DNA of 64,000 nt from Micromonospora sp. DSM 45708 (GCF_039566955.1 NZ_CP154796.1:1178001-1242000); one strand, 5' to 3'. Positions 23,715 to 34,334 are shown, counted from the first letter of the stretch. The notes: generated by a model from the sequence alone, not told the origin. A program made the numbers and translations.

Positions 23715-23766
23715 AGCCTAGTGCGGCCGAGCCGGACCGTCCGGTGTCGGGCCTACCGGCTAGCCT
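23715..23766. promoter_or_regulatory. divergent leaderless promoter region
   Basis: On the minus strand, TAGGCT (23715-23720) lies 7 nt before the GTG of the LD-carboxypeptidase gene. On the plus strand, TAGCCT (23761-23766) lies 7 nt before the GTG of the amidotransferase gene. Both fit -10 boxes of leaderless transcripts. No clear -35 boxes are seen. Confidence 0.45.
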
Positions 23767-23773
23767 CGACGTC

Positions 23774-24541
23774 GTGGCGACCGCGCTGGTGATCGAGAAC
23801 GACCCGACCGACGACCTCCGCCGACTGGGGGAGTGGCTCACCGAGGGGGGTCTGGAGCTGCACGTCCTGCGCCCGCACGCGGGCGACGCGCTCCCCGCCG
23901 ACCTGACGGGGTTCGCCGCCCTGGTGGTGCTCGGCGGCGACCAGCAGGCCTATCCGCTGGCCGACGGCAGCCCGGGCGCGTCCTGGTTCCCGGCGTTGGA
24001 GGGGCTGCTGCGCAAGGCGGTCCGCCACCGGCTGCCCACGCTGGCGATCTGCCTGGGCGCGCAACTGCTCGCCACCGCGCACGCCGGTCGGGTCGAGCGC
24101 AGCCCGTCCGGGCCGGAGGTCGGCCCGACCGTGGTCGGCCGGCGCGACGCCGCCGAGACCGACCCGCTGTTCCGCTTCGTGCCGCTGATGCCCGACGTGC
24201 TCCAGTGGCACGCCGACGAGATCACCGAGCTGCCGCACGGCGCGACGCTGCTCGCCGCGTCCACCCGCTACCCGCACCAGGCGTTCCGCCTCGGCGATCG
24301 GGCCTGGGGGTTGCAGTTCCACATCGAGTGCGACACCGCGATGATCGCCGAGTGGTCGCGCGACTCGGCCACGCTCGCCGAGCTGGGCTACGACCCGGAG
24401 CTGGTGGTGGCCGCGTGCGACCGGGCGATGGCCGACGTCGAGGACGCCTGGCAGCCGTTCGCGATCCGGTTCGCCGCGCTCGCGCTCGGCGAGCTGGGCG
24501 ACGACACCCCACGCCGCAGCCTGCCGCTGCTCGGGGCGTGA
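23774..24541 (+). CDS. class I glutamine amidotransferase-like protein
   Basis: This 255-residue protein has the GATase1 fold. The nucleophile elbow is LAICLGAQLLA, the oxyanion region is VVLGGDQQAYP, and the catalytic His and Glu lie in GLQFHIECD. It is a stand-alone amidotransferase of the type often annotated as GMP synthase-like; it may transfer the glutamine amide or hydrolyse gamma-glutamyl compounds. It ends 1 bp before glnE and is very likely cotranscribed with it, which hints at a role in glutamine or gamma-glutamyl metabolism. Confidence 0.88.
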   Translation: MATALVIENDPTDDLRRLGEWLTEGGLELHVLRPHAGDALPADLTGFAALVVLGGDQQAYPLADGSPGASWFPALEGLLRKAVRHRLPTLAICLGAQLLATAHAGRVERSPSGPEVGPTVVGRRDAAETDPLFRFVPLMPDVLQWHADEITELPHGATLLAASTRYPHQAFRLGDRAWGLQFHIECDTAMIAEWSRDSATLAELGYDPELVVAACDRAMADVEDAWQPFAIRFAALALGELGDDTPRRSLPLLGA

Positions 24542-24542
24542 G

Positions 24543-27500
24543 GTGACCCGGCCGGCCCGCGGGCGCCTGGCCCGCTACGGCTTCGCCGAGGGCGACACCG
24601 GTCCACGCGCCGCCGACCTGCTCGGCCCGGACGGGCTCGGCCTGTGGCGGCCGGACACCCAGGAACCGGCCGACGACCAGGCCGCCGAGCTGCTCACCGC
24701 GCTCTCCCGGGCCGCCGACCCGGACCTGGCGCTGCGCCAGCTCCACCGGCTCGTCGAGGCGGAACGGCAGCACGGCGACGAGACCGCCGTACGCGACGCG
24801 CTCGCCGCCGACCCCGGCCTGCGCCGCCGGCTGGTCGCGGTGCTCGGCGCCTCCTCGGCGCTCGGCGACCACCTGGTCGCCAACCCCGGGCAGTGGGCGG
24901 TGCTGGCCACCGAGCCGGACGGGCTCGCCCCGACCGCCGACGGCCGGCTCGACCTGACCGTCGCCGCCAAGCTGACCACGCTCACCGGCGGGGTCCCGCT
25001 GCTGCGGCAGGCGTACCGGTTGGCGTTGCTGCGGATCGCGGCGGCCGACCTGACCGGCGGGCGCGGCCTGGAGCAGACCATGGCCGCGCTGTCCGGCCTG
25101 GCCGACGCCACGCTGGCCGCCGCCTACGACATCGCTGTCGACGAGCTGCCCGAGGGCACGGCCCCGCCCCGGCTCGCGGTGGTCGCGATGGGCAAGTGCG
25201 GGGGCGACGAGCTGAACTACGTCTCCGACGTCGACGTCATCTTCGTCGCCGCCGGTGACGACGACCTGACCGCCGCCACCCAGGTCGCCACCCGGCTGAT
25301 CGGCATCTGCGGGCTGGTCGCGTGGCCGGTCGACGCAGCGCTGCGCCCGGAGGGCAACCGGGGTCCGCTGGTCCGCACGCTCGCCAGTCACCTGGCCTAC
25401 TACAAGCGCTGGGCCCGCACCTGGGAGTTCCAGGCGCTGCTCAAGGCCCGCCCGGCGGCCGGTGACCTGGCGCTGGCCCGGGAGTGGGTCGCGGCGCTCG
25501 CCCCGTTGGTCTGGACCGCGGCGGAGCGGCCGGAGGCGGTCGAGGACGTCCGGTCCATGCGCCGCAAGATCCTCGATAACGTGCCGCCGAAGGAGCTGGA
25601 ACGCGAGATCAAGCGCGGTCCGGGCGGGCTGCGCGACATCGAGTTCGCCGTCCAACTGCTCCAACTCGTGCACGGTCGCGGCGACGAGTCGCTGCGCGTG
25701 CCGGGCACCGTGCCGGCGCTGCGTGCCCTGGTCGCCGGCGGCTACGTCGGCCGCGCCGACGGCGAGGCACTGCTGCGCGGTTACCGCTTCCTGCGCGCCG
25801 TCGAGCACCGGCTCCAGCTCCAGGGGCTGCGCCGCACGCACACCGTGCCGACCGAGCCGGCGGCGCTGCGCTGGCTCGCCGCCGCGCTCGGCTACGCGGC
25901 CACCCCGGGCCGCAGCGCCGTCGAGGAGTTCCGCGCCGAGTGGATCACCCACGCCACCGAGGTACGCCGGCTGCACGCCAAACTGCTCTACCGGCCGCTG
26001 CTGGAGTCGGTGGCCCGGGTACCGGCCGAAGGGCTGCGGCTCACCCCGCAGGCGGCCCGGCACCGGTTGGAGGTGCTCGGCTTCGCCGACCCGGCCGGTG
26101 CGCTGCGGCACCTCCAGGCGCTCACCGGCGGCGTCAGCCGCACCGCCGCCATCCAGCGCACGCTGCTGCCGGTGCTGCTCGACGAGTTCGCCGACGCCCC
26201 GGAGCCGGACCGCGGCCTGCTCAACTACCGGCAGGTCTCCGACAAGCTCGGCAGCACCCCGTGGTACCTCCGCCTGCTGCGCGACTCCGGCCCGGTGGCG
26301 CGCCGGCTGGCCCGGGTGCTCTCCTCCTCCCGGTACGCCGCCGATCTGCTGGCCCGCGAGCCGGAGGCGCTGCGGCTGCTGGCCGAGGACAGCGAACTGA
26401 CCCCGCGACCCCGGGAGACGCTTGTCGAGGGCTTCGTGGCCGCGGCGGCCCGGCACGACGACCCGGTCGAGGCCACCCGCGCGGTCCGCGCGCTACGCCG
26501 CCGAGAGCTGGTCCGGATCGCCGCCGCCGACGTGCTCAGCCGGGCCGGGTCGCTCGCCCCGCTCACCCCACGCCCGGCGGGCGGCGGGGAACGCCGGCCC
26601 ACGGTGGTGGACGTCAGCGCGGTCGGCACCGCGCTCTCCCACGTCACCGACGCGACGCTGGCCGCCGCACTGCGCGCCGCCCGGGTCGCCCAACCCGGGC
26701 CGCCGGGCCTGCGTTTCGCCGTGATCGGCATGGGCCGGCTCGGCGGGTACGAGTCCAACTATCTGTCCGACGCCGACGTGCTGTTCGTCTACGACCCGCC
26801 AGCCGGGGCGGACGAGAGCGCGGCCGGCGCGGCCAGCGCCGCCGCGCACGCCGTCGCCGAGGAGCTGCGTCGGCTGCTCTCCGCGCCGGCGCCCGACCCG
26901 CCGCTCGGCGTCGACGCCGACCTGCGCCCCGAGGGCCGGCAGGGCCCGCTGGTCCGCAGCCTGGCCGCGTACGCCCAGTACTACGCGCGCTGGTCGAAGG
27001 TGTGGGAGGCGCAGGCGCTGCTGCGGGCCCGGTTCGTCTGCGGCGACGCCGACCTGGGCGCCGAGTTCGAGGCGATGATCGAGCCGGTGCGCTACCCGGC
27101 CGACGGGCTGAGCCGCGAGCAGGTGGTGGAGATCCGCCGGATCAAGGCGCGGGTGGAGACCGAGCGGCTGCCCCGCGGCGCCGACCCGGCCACCCACACC
27201 AAGCTGGGCCGGGGCGGGCTCGCCGACGTCGAGTGGGCCGTGCAACTGCTCCAGCTCCGGTACGCCGGCCGGCTGCCCGCGCTGCGCGGCACCCGTACCC
27301 TCGACGTCCTGGCCGCCGCCCGCGACGCCGGTGTGCTCGACGGCGAGGACGCGGCCGAGCTGGCCGCCGGCTGGACGCTCGCCGCCCAGGTCCGCGACGC
27401 GCTGATGCTGGTGCGCGGCCGGTCCGGTGACCAACTGCCCCGGCACGGGGTGGAGTTGGCCGGCGTGGTGCGCCTGCTCGGCCACGAGGACCCGGGCGAA

Positions 27501-27569
27501 TTCCTCGACGGCTACCTGCGCACCGCCCGGCACGCCCGGTCCGCGATGGAGCGGGTCCTTGATGCCTGA
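24543..27569 (+). CDS. glnE: bifunctional glutamine synthetase adenylyltransferase/deadenylase
   Basis: This 1008-residue GlnE has two nucleotidyltransferase halves. The N-terminal (deadenylylating) site is MGKCGGDELNYVSDVDVIFV, and the C-terminal (adenylylating) site is MGRLGGYESNYLSDADVLFV. Each is followed by a conserved LRPEG and RGPGGLRDIEFAVQ-type block. It adds or removes AMP on the regulatory Tyr of GlnA1 (encoded at 32274) according to nitrogen status. The GTG start follows the amidotransferase stop by 1 bp, and the 3' end overlaps the next gene by 8 bp, so the genes form an operon. Confidence 0.96.
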   Translation: MTRPARGRLARYGFAEGDTGPRAADLLGPDGLGLWRPDTQEPADDQAAELLTALSRAADPDLALRQLHRLVEAERQHGDETAVRDALAADPGLRRRLVAVLGASSALGDHLVANPGQWAVLATEPDGLAPTADGRLDLTVAAKLTTLTGGVPLLRQAYRLALLRIAAADLTGGRGLEQTMAALSGLADATLAAAYDIAVDELPEGTAPPRLAVVAMGKCGGDELNYVSDVDVIFVAAGDDDLTAATQVATRLIGICGLVAWPVDAALRPEGNRGPLVRTLASHLAYYKRWARTWEFQALLKARPAAGDLALAREWVAALAPLVWTAAERPEAVEDVRSMRRKILDNVPPKELEREIKRGPGGLRDIEFAVQLLQLVHGRGDESLRVPGTVPALRALVAGGYVGRADGEALLRGYRFLRAVEHRLQLQGLRRTHTVPTEPAALRWLAAALGYAATPGRSAVEEFRAEWITHATEVRRLHAKLLYRPLLESVARVPAEGLRLTPQAARHRLEVLGFADPAGALRHLQALTGGVSRTAAIQRTLLPVLLDEFADAPEPDRGLLNYRQVSDKLGSTPWYLRLLRDSGPVARRLARVLSSSRYAADLLAREPEALRLLAEDSELTPRPRETLVEGFVAAAARHDDPVEATRAVRALRRRELVRIAAADVLSRAGSLAPLTPRPAGGGERRPTVVDVSAVGTALSHVTDATLAAALRAARVAQPGPPGLRFAVIGMGRLGGYESNYLSDADVLFVYDPPAGADESAAGAASAAAHAVAEELRRLLSAPAPDPPLGVDADLRPEGRQGPLVRSLAAYAQYYARWSKVWEAQALLRARFVCGDADLGAEFEAMIEPVRYPADGLSREQVVEIRRIKARVETERLPRGADPATHTKLGRGGLADVEWAVQLLQLRYAGRLPALRGTRTLDVLAAARDAGVLDGEDAAELAAGWTLAAQVRDALMLVRGRSGDQLPRHGVELAGVVRLLGHEDPGEFLDGYLRTARHARSAMERVLDA

Positions 27570-29211
27570 CACGCTGGACCGGCCGACGCGGGCCGGGACC
27601 GCCCGGCGGGCCGGCCGCCTCCCGGTGCCCGGCTGGTTGCCGGCCGTCGCGACGGCGCTGCTGCTGTCGGTGGCGTTCCTGCTCGCCCCGCCCATGGGCA
27701 CCGACCTGGCCGCGCAGGTCGCCCGCGCCGACTTCGTCGCCCGGCACGGCGGCACGCCTGTCGACCTCGGTTGGTACGGCGGGGTGAACCAGTACGGCTA
27801 CAGCCTGTTCACCGCCCGGCTGGGTGCGTGGCTCGGGGTGCGGCCCCTGGGCGCGTCGGCAGCCGTGTTCGGCGCGGCGGCCCTGGGCTGGCTGTTCGTC
27901 CGGCACCGGGCACGCCGGCCGGTGCTGGCCGGGGTGCTCGGCGCGGTGGTGCTGGTCGGCAACCTGGCCAGCGGCCGGATCACCTTCGCCGTCGGCCTCA
28001 CGTTCGGGCTGCTCGCGCTCTGCGCGGTCGGTGCCGAGCGGCCCACCCGGTGGGCCCGCCTGGTCCTGGCCGCTCTGCTCGCCGCCGCCGCCACCTGGGC
28101 CAGCCCGGTCGCCGGGCTCTTCACCGGACTGGCCGGCGCGGCGCTGCTGCTGGCCGCGCTACGCCGGGGTGAGGGGCCGGGCCGGCCGCTGGTCGGCGGC
28201 TGGCGGGCCGACCGCCCGCTGGCCGAGAGCCTGGTGCTCTGCCTCGCGCCGGCGCTCGCGCTCGCGCCGATGGCGGTGCTGTTCGGCAACGGCGGGACCC
28301 AGCCCTATTCGGCCGAGTCGATGCGGGTCAACGTGGCGCTGGCGGTGCTGGTGTTCGCCGTGGTGCCGGGGAGACGCCGCGCGGTGCGGATCGGCGCAGT
28401 GCTTGCCGTGCTGCTGCTGGTCGGCGCCTACTACCTGCCCAGCCCGGTCGGCTCCAACGCGCTGCGACTGCCGATGCTGTTCACGCTGCCGCTACTGGCC
28501 GGGTACGCCCCCCTGCCCGGCCGGTGGCTGGCCGGCCTGCTCGCCGCCACGGTCTGGTGGCAGAACCCGGTCATGGTCAGCGACGTGACCCGCGCCGGCT
28601 CGCCGGAGAGCGCCGCCGCGTTCCACCGCCCGCTCAGCGAGGAGTTGAACAGGCGGCAGCCGGTGGGCCGGGTCGAGGTGGTGCCGCTGCGTGACCACTG
28701 GGAGTCGGCGTATCTGCCGGCGACCGTACCGCTGGCGCGTGGGTGGGAACGGCAGGTCGACACCGACCGCAACGCCCTCTTCTACTCCGCCGGCCTGACC
28801 TCGAACTCGTACGCGGAGTGGCTGCGGCGCAACGCGGTCCAGTACGTCGCGGTCGCGCCCGACGCGCCGCCGGACCGGTGGGGGCGGGACGAGGCCGAAC
28901 TGGTGCTCGCCGGTCAGCCCTACCTGCGCGAGGTCTGGCGTGACGCGAACTGGCGGCTGTACGCGGTGTCCGACCCGACCCCGTTGGTGGGTGCTCCGGG
29001 CGCGTTGGTGGCCGCCGACCAGGCCCGGGTGCGGTTCTCCGCGGACCGCGTCGGCGACGTTCCGGTCCGCATCCGATGGTCGCGCTGGCTTTCCCTTGCC
29101 GGGCCCGGCGGTTGCCTGCGGCCGGGGCCGGACGGGTGGACAGCCGTCCAGGTACGCGTCCCCGGTGACTTTTCGGTCTTCAGCGGTGTCCCGGCGAGGA
29201 ACCACTGCTGA
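27562..29211 (+). CDS. multi-pass membrane protein, glycosyltransferase-like
   Basis: This 549-residue protein has about ten hydrophobic segments from residue 25 to 340, then a soluble C-terminal region. After the first helix comes APPMGTDLAAQVARADFVARH, whose acidic residue in the first outer loop is reminiscent of GT-C glycosyltransferases. The C-terminal part (YLPATVPLARGWERQVDTD and VQYVAVAPDAPP) resembles the extracytoplasmic tails of such enzymes. I cannot name the substrate. It overlaps glnE by 8 bp and precedes two MptB-like mannosyltransferases, suggesting a role in envelope glycan assembly. Confidence 0.7.
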   Translation: MPDTLDRPTRAGTARRAGRLPVPGWLPAVATALLLSVAFLLAPPMGTDLAAQVARADFVARHGGTPVDLGWYGGVNQYGYSLFTARLGAWLGVRPLGASAAVFGAAALGWLFVRHRARRPVLAGVLGAVVLVGNLASGRITFAVGLTFGLLALCAVGAERPTRWARLVLAALLAAAATWASPVAGLFTGLAGAALLLAALRRGEGPGRPLVGGWRADRPLAESLVLCLAPALALAPMAVLFGNGGTQPYSAESMRVNVALAVLVFAVVPGRRRAVRIGAVLAVLLLVGAYYLPSPVGSNALRLPMLFTLPLLAGYAPLPGRWLAGLLAATVWWQNPVMVSDVTRAGSPESAAAFHRPLSEELNRRQPVGRVEVVPLRDHWESAYLPATVPLARGWERQVDTDRNALFYSAGLTSNSYAEWLRRNAVQYVAVAPDAPPDRWGRDEAELVLAGQPYLREVWRDANWRLYAVSDPTPLVGAPGALVAADQARVRFSADRVGDVPVRIRWSRWLSLAGPGGCLRPGPDGWTAVQVRVPGDFSVFSGVPARNHC

Positions 29212-29304
29212 CGGCGCGAGCACGGGGCCTCGGCGACGCCCCCGCGTCCGGTGCGGTCGCCGTGGTCGATCCTGGCGGCGGCCGGGCCCGGCGGGGCTGG
29301 CAGC

Positions 29305-30717
29305 ATGGCGGGCGTGTCTCACCATCTGTCACGCTGGACCGGCCTGGCCGGCGCTCTCCTGCTCGCGCTGGCCGCCCTGCTCGGGGGCGCCCGGACCGAT
29401 TCTTCGTTGCGGACGAACCCGGTGAAGATATGGCAGGGACCGCACGGCCCGTTGGTCGTCCTGGCCTGGCTGGTGGGCACCGCGCTGCTGGCCTGGGCCT
29501 GGTGGTCGCTACGCGACCGGGTGCCGTCCGTGCGGTGGGCTCTGGTCACCGCCGCGCTGTGGCTGACGCCTCTGTTGCTCGCGCCCCCCTTCGGTAGCCG
29601 GGACGTCTACGCGTACGCGTGCCAGGGAGCCAGTTTCGCGGCCGGGATCAGCCCGTACGAGCAGGGTGTCTCGGCCCTGCCGTGCCCGTGGTTGGACACC
29701 GTCTCCTACATCTGGCGGGACAGCCCGGCCCCCTACGGTCCGCTCTTCGTCGTCATCGCGGGTGCGGTGGTGGGGGCCACCGGCTCGCTGACCGCCAGCA
29801 TCGTGTTGTTCCGGCTGCTCGCACTGGTCGGGGTGGCGCTGACGGCGTACGCGGTGCCGGTGCTGGCCCGCCGCTGCGGCGTACCGGCCGAGCGGGCGGT
29901 GTGGCTGGTGCTGGCCTGCCCGTTGGTTGCCGTGCACCTGATCGGCGGTCCGCACAACGACGCGCTGATGGTCGGCACGCTGGTCGCCGGTCTGGCGGTG
30001 GTGGCGTCCCGGCCGGGTCGTCCCGGCCCGTTGCTCGCCGGCGGGGTACTGCTGGGCATCGCCGTGGCCATCAAGGTGACCGCGCTGGTCGTCGTGCCGT
30101 TCGCCGCGCTGGTGGCGATGGCCGGGCCGTACCGGATCCGGACGCTGCTGCGCGACGGCGGGTGGGTGGTCGGCGGCGCGGTGGCCACTGTCGTCGGCGT
30201 GACGGTCGCCGGTGGCCTGGACTTCGGCTGGGTCGGCGGACTGTCGCAGGGCGGCGTCGCGGTCGCCTGGACCTCACCGCCGACTGCGGTGGGACAGACC
30301 GTCGGGTACGTCATGGCACCGTTTGGTGTCCACGTCGACGCGCTCCCGGTGACCCGGGGGATCGCCGTGGTGCTCCTGGCCGTGCTGCTGGTCTGGCTCT
30401 GGTGGCGGGCCCGCACCCGTGACCCGCTGTACCACGCAGGCCTGGCGCTGGCCCTGACGGTGGCTCTCTCGCCGGTGGTCCACCCCTGGTACTGGACCTG
30501 GCCGCTGGCCGTGCTCGCGGCGACCGCTCCGGGGCGGCAGAAGTGGTATCTCGTGGTCGCGCTGGTGGCGTCGTTCCTCATCCTGCCCGACGGCACAGGC
30601 CTGCCGCGCTACACCAAGATGCCCGGGGCGCCGTTGATGACGCTGTTGGTGATCGTGGTGGCGGTTCGGTTGGTACGGTCGGCTCGGAAGGGGCGGCAGC
30701 CGGTTCCCGTGGAGTGA
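29305..30717 (+). CDS. MptB-like polyprenol-phosphomannose mannosyltransferase
   Basis: This 470-residue polytopic GT-C enzyme has about 12 helices. Family blocks are IWQGPHGPLVVLAWLVGT, LAPPFGSRDVYAYACQG (the first loop with the catalytic Asp), WRDSPAPYGPLF, HLIGGPHNDALM and ALSPVVHPWYWTWPL. These match the alpha-1,6-mannosyltransferases MptA/MptB that elongate the mannan core of lipomannan using decaprenyl-phosphomannose. The start at ATG 29305 is preferred to an upstream in-frame codon. The stop lies 11 bp before the paralogue, so the two are cotranscribed. Confidence 0.88.
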   Translation: MAGVSHHLSRWTGLAGALLLALAALLGGARTDSSLRTNPVKIWQGPHGPLVVLAWLVGTALLAWAWWSLRDRVPSVRWALVTAALWLTPLLLAPPFGSRDVYAYACQGASFAAGISPYEQGVSALPCPWLDTVSYIWRDSPAPYGPLFVVIAGAVVGATGSLTASIVLFRLLALVGVALTAYAVPVLARRCGVPAERAVWLVLACPLVAVHLIGGPHNDALMVGTLVAGLAVVASRPGRPGPLLAGGVLLGIAVAIKVTALVVVPFAALVAMAGPYRIRTLLRDGGWVVGGAVATVVGVTVAGGLDFGWVGGLSQGGVAVAWTSPPTAVGQTVGYVMAPFGVHVDALPVTRGIAVVLLAVLLVWLWWRARTRDPLYHAGLALALTVALSPVVHPWYWTWPLAVLAATAPGRQKWYLVVALVASFLILPDGTGLPRYTKMPGAPLMTLLVIVVAVRLVRSARKGRQPVPVE

Positions 30718-30728
30718 GGAGTGTGCCG

Positions 30729-32201
30729 GTGAGCGAGCCCGACGCGCCGGTCCGGCCGGTCGCCGCCGCGCTCGCCCGGTACGCCGGTCTCGTCGGCGTG
30801 GTGCTGCTCACCGCCGCCGGCTGGCTGGGCGGGGCGCTGCCGGCCGCGCCACCGCGTACCACGCTCGCCGGTCTCTGGCAGGCCCCGCACGGGCCGGTGA
30901 CGCTCGGCTGCTGGCTGGTGGGGACCGTGCTGCTGGTCGGCGCCTGGTGGTCGCTGCGCTGGGGCGCCCCGTCGGGCCGGTGGGCGTACCTGACGGCCGG
31001 GCTCTGGGCGCTGCCGCTGCTGGCCGCGCCGCCGCTGGGCAGCCGCGACGTCTACTCGTACGCCTGCCAGGGCTGGACCTGGACGCAGGGGGTCAGCCCG
31101 TACCGGGTGGGGGTGGCGGCGGCCGGCTGCCCGTGGACCGATTCGGTGTCGCCGATCTGGCGGGACACCCCGGCGCCGTACGGGCCGTTCTTCGTGCTGC
31201 TGGCCGGGCTGGCGGTGCTCGCCGGCGGTGGTCTGGTCGGGACGATCGTGCTGCTGCGGCTGGTCGCGGTGGCCGGGGTGCTGCTGGTCGCCGCCGCCCT
31301 GCCCGGCCTGGCCCGGGCCGCCGGGGTGCCGGCCCGCCGCGCGGCCTGGCTGGTGCTGGCCTGCCCGCTGGTCGGGGTGCACCTGGTGGCGGGCGCGCAC
31401 AACGACGCGCTCGCGCTCGGGCTGGTCCTGCTCGGGCTGCTGGTGCTCGTCCGCCGGCCGGGCACGCCGCGCGGGCTGGTGGTGGCCGGGGTGCTGCTGG
31501 GCCTGGCGGTCGCGGTGAAGGCGGTCGCCGTGGTGGTGCTGCCGTTCGCGGCGCTCGCCGCGGTGTCCGGCCGGCACACGTGGCGGGCGCTGCTGCGTGA
31601 CGGTGGCCGGCTGGCCGCGGCGGTGCTCGGCACGCTGCTGGTCCTCTCGCTCGCCACCGGCCTCGGGTTGGGCTGGGTGGACGGGCTCGGCCGCAGCGGC
31701 GACTCGCAGCAGTGGACCTCGCCGCCGACCGCTGTCGGTTTCGTGATCGACTACGCCGGCGAGCTGGTCGGGCGGGACCCGCACGCCGTGCCGGTGACCC
31801 GGGTGGTCGGGCTGGTGCTGCTGGTCGGGCTGCTGATGGCGCTCTGGTGGCGGGCGTGGACGGCGTCGCGTCGGCGCGGCGACGACCGGCAGCGGGTGGC
31901 CCGGGTGGTGCTGTTCGGCGCCGGGCTGGCGCTGGCCGCCACCGTGGCGCTCGCCCCGGTCTTCCACCCCTGGTACGCGACCTGGCCGCTGGCCCTGCTC
32001 GCGGTGGCGGTGGTGTCGCCGGCCCGGACCGTCTGGTTCGTGGCGCCCTGCGCGGCGGCGTCGGTGCTCGCGCTGCCTGACGGCACGAACCTGGCCCGGT
32101 TCACCAAGGCGCCCGGCGCGGTGCTGATGACGGCGCTGGTGGTGGTCGTTGTGGCGGCCGGCGTCCGGGCCGGGCTGCGCCACCGGCACGCGCCGCGCTG
32201 A
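30729..32201 (+). CDS. MptB-like polyprenol-phosphomannose mannosyltransferase (paralogue)
   Basis: This 490-residue protein has the same topology and motifs as the preceding gene: LWQAPHGPVTLGCWLVGT, APPLGSRDVYSYACQG, WRDTPAPYGPFF, HLVAGAHNDALA and VFHPWYATWPL. The pair looks like a tandem duplication that has diverged. GTG 30729 is chosen because AGGAG ends 7 nt upstream, whereas GTG 30723 would leave almost no spacing. It is likely to add alpha-1,6-mannose in lipomannan assembly with a different position or chain-length role. A strong hairpin follows. Confidence 0.88.
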   Translation: MSEPDAPVRPVAAALARYAGLVGVVLLTAAGWLGGALPAAPPRTTLAGLWQAPHGPVTLGCWLVGTVLLVGAWWSLRWGAPSGRWAYLTAGLWALPLLAAPPLGSRDVYSYACQGWTWTQGVSPYRVGVAAAGCPWTDSVSPIWRDTPAPYGPFFVLLAGLAVLAGGGLVGTIVLLRLVAVAGVLLVAAALPGLARAAGVPARRAAWLVLACPLVGVHLVAGAHNDALALGLVLLGLLVLVRRPGTPRGLVVAGVLLGLAVAVKAVAVVVLPFAALAAVSGRHTWRALLRDGGRLAAAVLGTLLVLSLATGLGLGWVDGLGRSGDSQQWTSPPTAVGFVIDYAGELVGRDPHAVPVTRVVGLVLLVGLLMALWWRAWTASRRRGDDRQRVARVVLFGAGLALAATVALAPVFHPWYATWPLALLAVAVVSPARTVWFVAPCAAASVLALPDGTNLARFTKAPGAVLMTALVVVVVAAGVRAGLRHRHAPR

Positions 32202-32218
32202 CCGGGCCGGAATGGAAC

Positions 32219-32256
32219 GGCCGGGCCGGCCCCGCGAAGGCGGAGCCGGCCCGGCC
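32219..32256. terminator. hairpin between convergent genes
   Basis: GGCCGGGCCGGC at 32219-32230 pairs with GCCGGCCCGGCC at 32245-32256 across a 14-nt loop. It lies between the mannosyltransferase operon and glnA1, which converge here. Confidence 0.65.
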
Positions 32257-32273
32257 GGTGCTGACGAGCGTGC

Positions 32274-33698
<1,425 letters not shown>

Positions 33699-33756
33699 AC
33701 GTCCTCCTGGCAGGTCCACTCCGGTGGCTGACTCTTGGCGACGCTATGGCCGGGGG

Positions 33757-33794
33757 GTTGCCCGGCCGTGTCTCCTCTGTTTCCGCCGTGTTAC
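33757..33794 (-). promoter_or_regulatory. GlnR operator (double box) upstream of glnA1
   Basis: Read on the glnA1 strand the site is GTAAC, 6 nt, GAAAC, 6 nt, GACAC, 6 nt, GCAAC. The published actinobacterial GlnR pattern, as I recall it, is gTnAC-n6-GaAAC repeated with 6-nt spacing. The first pair (33779-33794) is a perfect match, and each half of the second (33757-33772) has one mismatch. Its location 59-96 bp upstream of the glnA1 start fits transcriptional control by GlnR under nitrogen limitation. Confidence 0.82.
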
Positions 33795-33890
33795 GTCGCT
33801 AGCGGAGCGTCATCGCCCGCGCGTTCTGCCCGACTTTGGCGGCCTTGTCGGATTTTTCGGTGGGCGTCGAGACGGCGCTACCCTGGCCGC

Positions 33891-34292
33891 GTGACCGATA
33901 CCGCCGCCGCACCGGTGCCACCCGCCACCGATCCCGCCTTCACGCCACCCAGCCTCGGCCGCCGGTTCGGCGCGCTGATCATCGACTGGGTGCTCTGCCT
34001 GCTGGTCGCCCGGTCCTTCGCCGACCCGGTCCGCGACGGGTGGCCGCCGGTCCTGGTGCTGATCCTGGAGTACGGCTTCTTCCTCGGCCTCTTCGCCCAG
34101 ACCCCCGGCATGTACCTGACCCGGCTGCGCTGCGTCGCCTGGGCCGACGGCGGCCGGATCGGGCTGGTCCGCGCGCTGCTGCGCGGCCTCCTGCTGTCCC
34201 TCGTCGTGCCGGCCCTGATCATGGATCAGCACCGGCGTGGCCTGCACGACCGGCTCACCGGCGCGGTCGTCACCGACGCGCCACGCCGCTGA
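33891..34292 (+). CDS. RDD-family membrane protein
   Basis: This 133-residue protein has three hydrophobic segments and the RDD-family hallmarks: an Arg near the first helix (GRRFGALIIDWVLC), the middle LILEYGFFLGLFAQTPGMYL, and a C-terminal Asp-rich turn (MDQHRRGLHDRLTGAVVT). RDD proteins are small membrane proteins of mostly unknown function. TACCCT just before GTG 33891 suggests leaderless transcription. It is divergent from glnA1, as in other actinomycetes. Confidence 0.85.
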   Translation: MTDTAAAPVPPATDPAFTPPSLGRRFGALIIDWVLCLLVARSFADPVRDGWPPVLVLILEYGFFLGLFAQTPGMYLTRLRCVAWADGGRIGLVRALLRGLLLSLVVPALIMDQHRRGLHDRLTGAVVTDAPRR

Positions 34293-34304
34293 CCCGTAAC
34301 GGAA

Positions 34305-34334
34305 AGGAGCCGGCCCCGCGCGGGGCCGGCTCCT
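34305..34334. terminator. perfect 30-bp palindrome between convergent genes
   Basis: AGGAGCCGGCCCCGC at 34305-34319 is followed immediately by its exact reverse complement at 34320-34334. The stem can form a stable hairpin with a minimal loop on either strand. It lies between the RDD gene and the DUF4191 gene, which converge. Confidence 0.7.

Noticed and set aside
21856..24541. A resistance island or antibiotic cluster around the Vgb-like gene
   Set aside because: Neighbours are a murein carboxypeptidase and an amidotransferase linked to glnE. No biosynthetic or transport genes for a metabolite are present.
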